Positions 58,850 through 64,000 of a stretch of DNA of 64,000 bases are shown piece after piece; the first letter of the stretch is position 1; every line of letters begins with the position of its first letter. The notes under the pieces are model-generated. The model saw only the letters and a program-made list of their open reading frames with translations, was not told where the DNA came from and did not search any database. The stretch is taken from assembly GCF_900101785.1 (NCBI RefSeq), contig NZ_LT629688.1, positions 1,488,001 through 1,552,000 of the forward strand. The letters are read 5' to 3'. Position numbers and translations under genes: made by a program. The DNA is from Auraticoccus monumenti (GTDB lineage Bacteria; Actinomycetota; Actinomycetes; Propionibacteriales; Propionibacteriaceae).

Positions 58850-58938
58850 CGGTACCCACCTGCCTTCCCTGGCTCGGCGACGAGCCTCCGGCGGTCAATG
58901 TACGCGAGGCGTCTGTGCGTGCGTTCGGTTCCTTGCCG

Positions 58939-58962
58939 GGTGGCAGACGTTTGTCTGCCACC
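58939..58962. promoter_or_regulatory. Perfect TetR-type operator
   Basis: GGTGGCAGAC, GTTT, then GTCTGCCACC: 10-bp arms with a 4-base spacer in the tetR/GH3 divergent gap. A TACGGT at 58979-58984 may be the GH3 -10 just downstream, so the bound repressor would overlap the -35. Confidence 0.8.
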
Positions 58963-59105
58963 TGGCAGGTCACCGTGCTACGGTCCTCCCGCCGCTGAGC
59001 CGCCGGGGTGCGATGGACCCCGCCGGTCGGCAGCGGTGTCTCGGGGGAGACCGGTCACACGCAGTGCAGCACGCCGCTCCCGCCACCTCTCAGATCGGAG
59101 CACCC

Positions 59106-61778
59106 GTGCCCACGACCCCTTCCCGACGCCGCAGGTTCGGCGTGGCCCTCGCCGCGCTGGCCACCACCGTGGCCGTGGCCTTCTCGGCCGTCCCGCCGGC
59201 CCAGGCGGACCCGGCCGACCCCTGGATGGACACCCGCCTCAGCAGCGACCAGCGGGCCGCCCTCGTCCTGGCGGAGATGACCCTCGAGCAGAAGGTCGCC
59301 CTGCTGGTGCAGACCGGCGGCCAGGGGGTGCCCGAGCTGGGCATCCCGGCCATCCGCGGCAAGGACGCCTCCAACGGCGTCAACCTGCCCCTCGGCTCGA
59401 CCGCGCTCCCGGTGGGTGTGGCGCTGGCCTCCACCTTCGACGACCGGCTGGCCGTGGAGTACGGCGCGGTCGGTGCCCGTGAGGCCCGCGCGGCCGGTCA
59501 CAACTCCGTCGCCGCCCCCTCGCTGGACCTGGCCCGCACCCCCTGGAACGGGCGGCTCTGGGAGAGCACCGGGGAGGACCCGCTGCTGACCGGCCGCATC
59601 GCGAGCGGGCAGACCAACGGCATCCAGGGCGAGGACGTCCCGGCCGAGGCCAAGCACTACAACGTCTACCACCAGGAGACCCGCCGCGGTCACGTCGACG
59701 CCGTGCTCGACGAGCGCACGCTGCAGGAGGTGTACACCCGCCCCTGGGAGAAGCTGGTCGACGAGGCCAACCCCTCCTCGGTGATGTGCTCGTTCAACAA
59801 GGTCAACGGCGAGTTCGGCTGCGGCAGCAGGCTGCTGCTCACCACGATCCTCAAGGAGCAGCTGGGCTTCAAGGGCTACGTGCAGACCGACTTCAACGCC
59901 GCCCACGGCTTCGACGACTACGCCGCCGGGATGGACACCTCCGGTGAGCAGCTCACCTTCTCCGGTGCGAACCTGGAGCAGGCCGTCCTCGACGGCCGGG
60001 TCGAGGAGGCCCGGGTGACCGACGCCGTGCGCCGGGTGCTGTGGTCGATGTTCGAGTTCGGCATCATCGACAACCCGCCGGTCGGCTCCTTCGTCAACCC
60101 GATGCCCGCCGCCCAGGCGCTGCCGCAGTCGATGATCGAGGCCGGCAACCGGGTGGCGACCGAGGTCGGGGCCAAGGGCACCGTGCTGCTCAAGAACGAC
60201 GCCCGCCAGCTGCCGCTGGGTGGGGACGTGAGGTCCATCGCCGTGATCGGCTCCGACGCCGACCACTACATCGACGGTGGCGGCAGCGCCGCCGTGGCCA
60301 CCCCGACCCGCCTGACCACCATCCTGGACGGCCTGACCGCCCGGGCCGGCTCCGGCACCACCGTCCGCCACGCCGCCGGCACCGACCCGGTGTCCACCGG
60401 GGACACCCTGGCCGGGCCGGCGCCCATCCCCTCCAGCGTGCTGACCGGGGTCAGGGCCTCCTACCACCGCGGCATCAACAGCCAGGCCACCCCGGCCTGG
60501 ACCACCCGCGAGGAGAAGCAGATCAACCTCCGCGCCGGCCTGTCCAACGACACCGTCAACACCTCCCAGGTGCGGGGGCTGCCCTGGCCGCTGCCGGTGG
60601 AGCCGATGTCGGTGCGCTGGACCGCGACGCTCTCCGCGCCGGCCACCGGCTCCTACGGCCTCTCTCTCACCCACCTCGGCACCGCCCGCCTCTACCTCGA
60701 CGGCGAGCTCGTGCTGGAGGGGGACGCGTCCGGCTACGCAACCGACACCGTCCAGGTGGACCTGGTGGAGGGGCGCCCGGTCGACGTCCGGGTGGACTAC
60801 ACCACCGACGACCCCAACCAGTTCGACGGTGGCCTCAACGACCAGCCCGGCGCCATGGTGCGTCTCGGCTGGACGCCTCCGGCCGACGTGCTCTCCCCGC
60901 AGGTCCGCGAGGCCGTCGAGCTCGCCCGGGACTCCGAGGTGGCTGTCGTGGTCGCCCGCGACTACACCGGTGAGGCCGCCGACCGCGCCGACCTCACCCT
61001 GCCGCAGGACCAGGACCGCCTGATCCGCGAGGTGGCCGCGGTCAACCCGCGCACCGTGGTCGTGCTCGCCACCAGCGGTGCGGTGCTGATGCCCTGGCTC
61101 GACCAGGTCCCGGCCGTGGTGGAGGCCTGGTACGGCGGCCAGACCCAGGGCACGAGCGTCGCCGCGGTGCTGTACGGCGACGTCAACCCCTCCGGCAGGC
61201 TGCCCATCACCTTCCCGGCCAGCGAGGACCAGCCGCAGGAGATGGGGGTCGCCAGCCCGTTCGCCGACGTCGACGAGCTCAGCCCCACGACGACCTACGA
61301 CGACGGCATCCACATCGGCTACCGGGGCTACGCGAAGGCGGGCCTGGAGCCGCTGTTCCCCTTCGGCCACGGCCTGTCCTACAGCCGCTTCGACTACGCC
61401 AAGCTGAAGACCAAGGACGTCAAGGTCGCCGACGCCACCAAGCCCAGGGGCCGGGACAGGCAGCCGCGCGGTCTGCAGGCCAGCGTGAGCGTCGAGGTGA
61501 CCAACACCAGCCGGGTCGCCGGCTCCGACGTCGTCCAGGTCTACGTCGGCACGCTGCCCACGGCGCAGGACACCCCGGTCAGGCAGCTGGCCGGCTACGC
61601 CCGCGTCGACCTGCAGCCCGGTCGCAAGGGCAAGGTCGAGGTCGCCCTCGACGACCGGTCCCTGCAGTACTGGGACGAGCGGGCCGACCGGTGGGTGACC
61701 CCGACCGGCACGGTGGCCGTCTACGTCGGCGGCTCCGCGGCCGAGGCCCGTCTGGCGGGGAGCATCACCCTCCGCTGA
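59106..61778 (+). CDS. Exported GH3 beta-glucosidase with PA14 domain
   Basis: 890 residues from GTG 59106 with GGAG five bases upstream. Signal peptide about 1-36 (RRRRFGVALAALATTVAVAF, AQA). GH3 N-domain: EMTLEQKVALLVQ, then AKHYNVYHQETRRGHVDAVL; the nucleophile Asp is in YVQTDFNAAHGFDD. A PA14 insert follows (GVRASYHRGINSQA, TARLYLDGELVLEG), then the GH3 C-domain and a fibronectin III-like end (VEVTNTSRVAGSDVVQVYV). It cleaves beta-glucosidic or related bonds of plant saponins or oligosaccharides outside the cell. Likely controlled by the divergent TetR. Confidence 0.9.
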   Translation: MPTTPSRRRRFGVALAALATTVAVAFSAVPPAQADPADPWMDTRLSSDQRAALVLAEMTLEQKVALLVQTGGQGVPELGIPAIRGKDASNGVNLPLGSTALPVGVALASTFDDRLAVEYGAVGAREARAAGHNSVAAPSLDLARTPWNGRLWESTGEDPLLTGRIASGQTNGIQGEDVPAEAKHYNVYHQETRRGHVDAVLDERTLQEVYTRPWEKLVDEANPSSVMCSFNKVNGEFGCGSRLLLTTILKEQLGFKGYVQTDFNAAHGFDDYAAGMDTSGEQLTFSGANLEQAVLDGRVEEARVTDAVRRVLWSMFEFGIIDNPPVGSFVNPMPAAQALPQSMIEAGNRVATEVGAKGTVLLKNDARQLPLGGDVRSIAVIGSDADHYIDGGGSAAVATPTRLTTILDGLTARAGSGTTVRHAAGTDPVSTGDTLAGPAPIPSSVLTGVRASYHRGINSQATPAWTTREEKQINLRAGLSNDTVNTSQVRGLPWPLPVEPMSVRWTATLSAPATGSYGLSLTHLGTARLYLDGELVLEGDASGYATDTVQVDLVEGRPVDVRVDYTTDDPNQFDGGLNDQPGAMVRLGWTPPADVLSPQVREAVELARDSEVAVVVARDYTGEAADRADLTLPQDQDRLIREVAAVNPRTVVVLATSGAVLMPWLDQVPAVVEAWYGGQTQGTSVAAVLYGDVNPSGRLPITFPASEDQPQEMGVASPFADVDELSPTTTYDDGIHIGYRGYAKAGLEPLFPFGHGLSYSRFDYAKLKTKDVKVADATKPRGRDRQPRGLQASVSVEVTNTSRVAGSDVVQVYVGTLPTAQDTPVRQLAGYARVDLQPGRKGKVEVALDDRSLQYWDERADRWVTPTGTVAVYVGGSAAEARLAGSITLR

Positions 61779-61847
61779 GCCCCCGCTCCTCCCGCAGTGC
61801 CCGAGCGCGCCCGGCCGGACCTCCACCACGGACCGGCCGGGCGTGCC

Positions 61848-61853
61848 TACCCT
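61848..61853 (+). promoter_or_regulatory. Probable -10 of a leaderless promoter
   Basis: TACCCT followed by five bases and the GTG at 61859. One base shorter than the other sites. No ribosome binding site. Confidence 0.4.
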
Positions 61854-61858
61854 GCGGT

Positions 61859-63127
61859 GTGCGTACCCTCCGTCACCGCGCCCTCGGCGCCGTCGACTCC
61901 TTCTGGTTCCTGCCCGCCCTGCTGGTGGCCGCCGCCCTGGTGCTGGCCGAGCTGGTGGTCACCCTGGACCGCTCCTTCAGCCGCGAGCTGTCGGACCTGC
62001 CCTTCATCAGCGGGATGGGGGCGTCGGGCAGCCGTGACCTGCTGGCGGCCGTCGGCGGCTCGATGCTCGGCGTCGCCGCCACCGCCTTCTCCATCACCAT
62101 CTCGGTGATCGCCACCGCCAGCTCCACCTACGGGCCGCGCCTGGTGCGCAACTTCATGGCCGACCGGGGCAACCAGGTGGTCCTGGGCGTCTTCGGGGCC
62201 ACCTTCATCTACACCCTGATGGTGCTGCGGACGGTGCGCGCCGAGGAGGGCGACACCTTCGTGCCGCACCTCGCCGTCACGCTGGCCATCGGGCTGGCCG
62301 TGGTGGACGTGGCCGTGCTCGTCTACTTCATCCACCACATCGCCGACTCGATCCAGGTGCCGACCCTGGTCTCGCAGGTGCTGGGCGACCTGCAGCGGTG
62401 CTCGGTGGGGGAGGACCCGCGACCCAGCCGCCAGGTCGAGCAGCTGCCCGGGGGCGCCCCGACGACCACCGTCCGGGCCGAGCACCACGGGTTCCTGCGC
62501 CACGTCGACCGCGCCTCGCTCGTGACCATGGCCGAGCGCCGGGACGCGCTCGTCCAGCTGCTGCCCGCCGTGGGGGACCACGTGATCGCCGGCGACGCGC
62601 TCGCCCACGTCTGGGCGCGGGGTGACGGGGAGGAGGTGCAGGACCTCGAGCAGGGCGTCCGGCGCCACCTGACCTTCGGCCCCTCCCGCACCCCCGACCA
62701 GGACCTCCGCTACGCCGCCCGGCAGCTGGTCGAGATGGCGGTCCGGGCGCTGTCCCCGAGCACCAACGACCCCTACACCGCCACCAACGCCGTCCTCGAG
62801 CTGGGCACCGGCCTGGCGCCCCGGCTGGCGTCCGAGGACGTGGCCAACGGCTACGAGCAGGGCGGCGAGCTGCGGCTGGTCGACTCCCCGGTACCGGCGG
62901 TGGAGCTCGTCCGCGGCGTGTTCGACCAGCTCCGCCCGCACGCGGCCAGCTCGCCGGAGATGGTGCTCGCGCTGCTGGACCTGAAGCGGGTGCTGGCCAC
63001 GGGCACCGAGCGGGGTGACGTCCTGGCCGAGCTGCACCGGCAGGAGGCGGTGCTGCGCCGGGCCTTCGCCGCGACCGGTCCCGACCCCTACGACCGGGAG
63101 CGGGTGGAGCAGCACCGCACCCGCTGA
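61859..63127 (+). CDS. DUF2254 membrane protein
   Basis: 422 residues from GTG 61859; the longer frame upstream overlaps the GH3 end. About four N-terminal helices (FWFLPALLVAAALVLAELVV, GVAATAFSITISVIATASSTYGPRLV) hold the DUF2254 signature. A large soluble C-terminal half follows (LSPSTNDPYTATNAVLELG). Function unknown; members are common beside transport genes. Confidence 0.87.
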   Translation: MRTLRHRALGAVDSFWFLPALLVAAALVLAELVVTLDRSFSRELSDLPFISGMGASGSRDLLAAVGGSMLGVAATAFSITISVIATASSTYGPRLVRNFMADRGNQVVLGVFGATFIYTLMVLRTVRAEEGDTFVPHLAVTLAIGLAVVDVAVLVYFIHHIADSIQVPTLVSQVLGDLQRCSVGEDPRPSRQVEQLPGGAPTTTVRAEHHGFLRHVDRASLVTMAERRDALVQLLPAVGDHVIAGDALAHVWARGDGEEVQDLEQGVRRHLTFGPSRTPDQDLRYAARQLVEMAVRALSPSTNDPYTATNAVLELGTGLAPRLASEDVANGYEQGGELRLVDSPVPAVELVRGVFDQLRPHAASSPEMVLALLDLKRVLATGTERGDVLAELHRQEAVLRRAFAATGPDPYDRERVEQHRTR

Positions 63128-63140
63128 CCGGCGGCGGACC

Positions 63141-64000
63141 TCAGGCGGCGGCCTCGCCCGGTTCGGGCGTGCCGACCAGCAGGGTGCGTCCGATCCGGGC
63201 CGGCCAGTAGATGCCCCGCAGCACCCGCGGCGGGACCCGCAGGTGCCAGTGGCTGACGTCGTGCTGGGCGTAGGTCCGCTCGAAGCGGTGGGTGTAGTCC
63301 CAGTAGGAGGCCGGGGGGGTGTACAGGCGGCGGAGCGAGACGCCGGCCCGCACCATCGGGGCGTAGGTCACCCGGAGGCCGGCCTGGTAGAGGTGGATGG
63401 CGAGGTCGATGTCCTCGTGCAGGAGGTCGTCGGGGTCGAGGCAGGCGGTCGGCTCGATGGTGCGCCAGGCGCTGGCCCGGATGGCCATGTTGCTGCCGTA
63501 GAGGAAGGGGTACTGCGTGCCCAGCCCGTGCAGGGCCCGGCGGACCGGGTGGTCCGACAGCCGGTGGGCCAGGCGGAGCGGGACGTCGTAGTAGCTGACC
63601 GGTCCGGTCAGCGCCGCGGTGCCGGGGTCGCTCATCCGCTCGGCCACCCGCTGCACCCAGTCCGGGGCGACCACGGTGTCGGCGTCGATCCGCCCCAGCA
63701 CGTCACCGGTCGCGGCGGCGAAGCCGGCGTTGCGGGTGGGGACCAGCCCCTGCAGGACGTCCTGGTGCACCAGCCGGATCGGTGCCCACGGGTGCTCGGC
63801 GGCCAGCCGGCGGACGACCTCGGCGGTCCGGTCGGTGGAGCGGTTGTCCACCACCAGCACCTCGGCCGGGAGCACCGTCTGGTGGACCGCGGCCAGCACG
63901 CACCGCTCGATCACGGCCTCCTCGTCGTAGGCCGGGATGACGACGGAGACGGTCGGGAGGGTCCGCGAGGGGAGGCGCTGAGGTGACCGTCGGCGCCTCG
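63141..64000 (-). CDS. Family 2 glycosyltransferase (5' end outside window)
   Basis: The frame stays open to the window edge without an initiation codon before VSVVIPAYDEEAVIERCVLA. GT2 features are the VVIPAYDEE strand, the VDNRSTDRTAEVVRRL block, the DAD of LGRIDADTVVAPDW that binds metal and nucleotide sugar, and a C-terminal HEDIDLAIHLYQAGLRVTY with the catalytic ED. No membrane helix is visible in the part present. Acceptor unknown. Confidence 0.9.
   Translation of the reverse strand, partial: RRRRSPQRLPSRTLPTVSVVIPAYDEEAVIERCVLAAVHQTVLPAEVLVVDNRSTDRTAEVVRRLAAEHPWAPIRLVHQDVLQGLVPTRNAGFAAATGDVLGRIDADTVVAPDWVQRVAERMSDPGTAALTGPVSYYDVPLRLAHRLSDHPVRRALHGLGTQYPFLYGSNMAIRASAWRTIEPTACLDPDDLLHEDIDLAIHLYQAGLRVTYAPMVRAGVSLRRLYTPPASYWDYTHRFERTYAQHDVSHWHLRVPPRVLRGIYWPARIGRTLLVGTPEPGEAAA

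Noticed and set aside
1-64000. Prophage, integrated plasmid or genomic island borders
   Set aside because: No integrase, transposase, phage structural genes or tRNA-flanking attachment repeats were seen, and base composition is even apart from short promoter regions.

Overview
The window is uniformly very GC-rich, coding-dense DNA with many GTG starts and short gene overlaps. It looks like chromosomal sequence from a high-GC actinobacterium, probably Propionibacteriales or a relative. Support comes from purF-purM followed by a DUF3073 gene, a DUF222/HNH (13E12-type) gene, a GAF-ANTAR regulator, a RskA-type anti-sigma factor, an EltD-type tetritol dehydrogenase and a DosR/DevR-like two-component pair. 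The genus is inference. No phage, plasmid, CRISPR or intact insertion sequence is visible.

Layout. 1-2.9 kb: the end of a rhamnogalacturonan acetylesterase-like gene overlapping an exo-rhamnogalacturonan lyase-like gene. 2.9-9.5 kb: purF, purM, DUF3073, a DUF4870 membrane protein, an alpha/beta hydrolase and a type II NADH dehydrogenase with a terminator. 9.5-9.75 kb: tRNA-Phe and tRNA-Asp. 9.8-12.6 kb: a SorC-type regulator facing a tetritol dehydrogenase and a tetrulose-phosphate isomerase, with a visible operator pair. 12.6-16.9 kb: an ankyrin lipoprotein, then exported NagZ-like and NamZ-like enzymes for peptidoglycan sugars. 17-18.5 kb: a DUF222/HNH gene beside a degenerate copy of its own 3' end. 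18.8-24.8 kb: an ECF sigma/anti-sigma pair, an amine-oxidase-like flavoprotein, a CHAD protein, tRNA-Glu and a multi-SH3 cell-wall protein. 25-31 kb: a small metalloprotease, two DUF202 proteins, a membrane-anchored protein resembling the GroEL apical domain, DUF6458, a fatty acid desaturase, GAF-ANTAR and a TerC transporter under a probable manganese riboswitch. 30.6-35.3 kb: a DosR-like island (two universal stress proteins, a flavin-binding PPOx-fold protein, DoxX, a GAF histidine kinase and a DevR-like regulator). 35.3-39.1 kb: SHOCT protein, a second two-component system and an atypical Nramp transporter. 39.2-41.9 kb: an operon for a TasA/camelysin-like secreted protein, a matrixin-like protease and a SipW-type signal peptidase fused to a LamG domain. 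42.2-47.9 kb: LysR, S10 peptidase, MarR/VOC dioxygenase pair, DUF2243 and CtaG. 48-53.8 kb: a carbohydrate operon (FAD enzyme, binding protein, two permeases, CE7 esterase) with a LacI-type operator inside its promoter. 53.8-58.2 kb: zinc alcohol dehydrogenase, a shortened SRPBCC protein, an exported beta-helix protein and LacI. 58.2-64 kb: TetR with a perfect operator, an exported GH3-PA14 glucosidase, DUF2254 and a glycosyltransferase cut by the window edge.

Taken together, the genes suggest a free-living heterotroph that uses plant-wall and cell-wall glycans, with layered local transcription control and a hypoxia/redox response. A recurrent feature is a -10-like TAnnnT hexamer exactly six bases before the start codon, which suggests leaderless mRNAs at several genes. 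The three most unusual items are the membrane-anchored GroEL-apical-like protein (26128-26817), the signal peptidase-LamG fusion with an apparent internal cleavage site (39189-40646), and its operon with a TasA-like protein.
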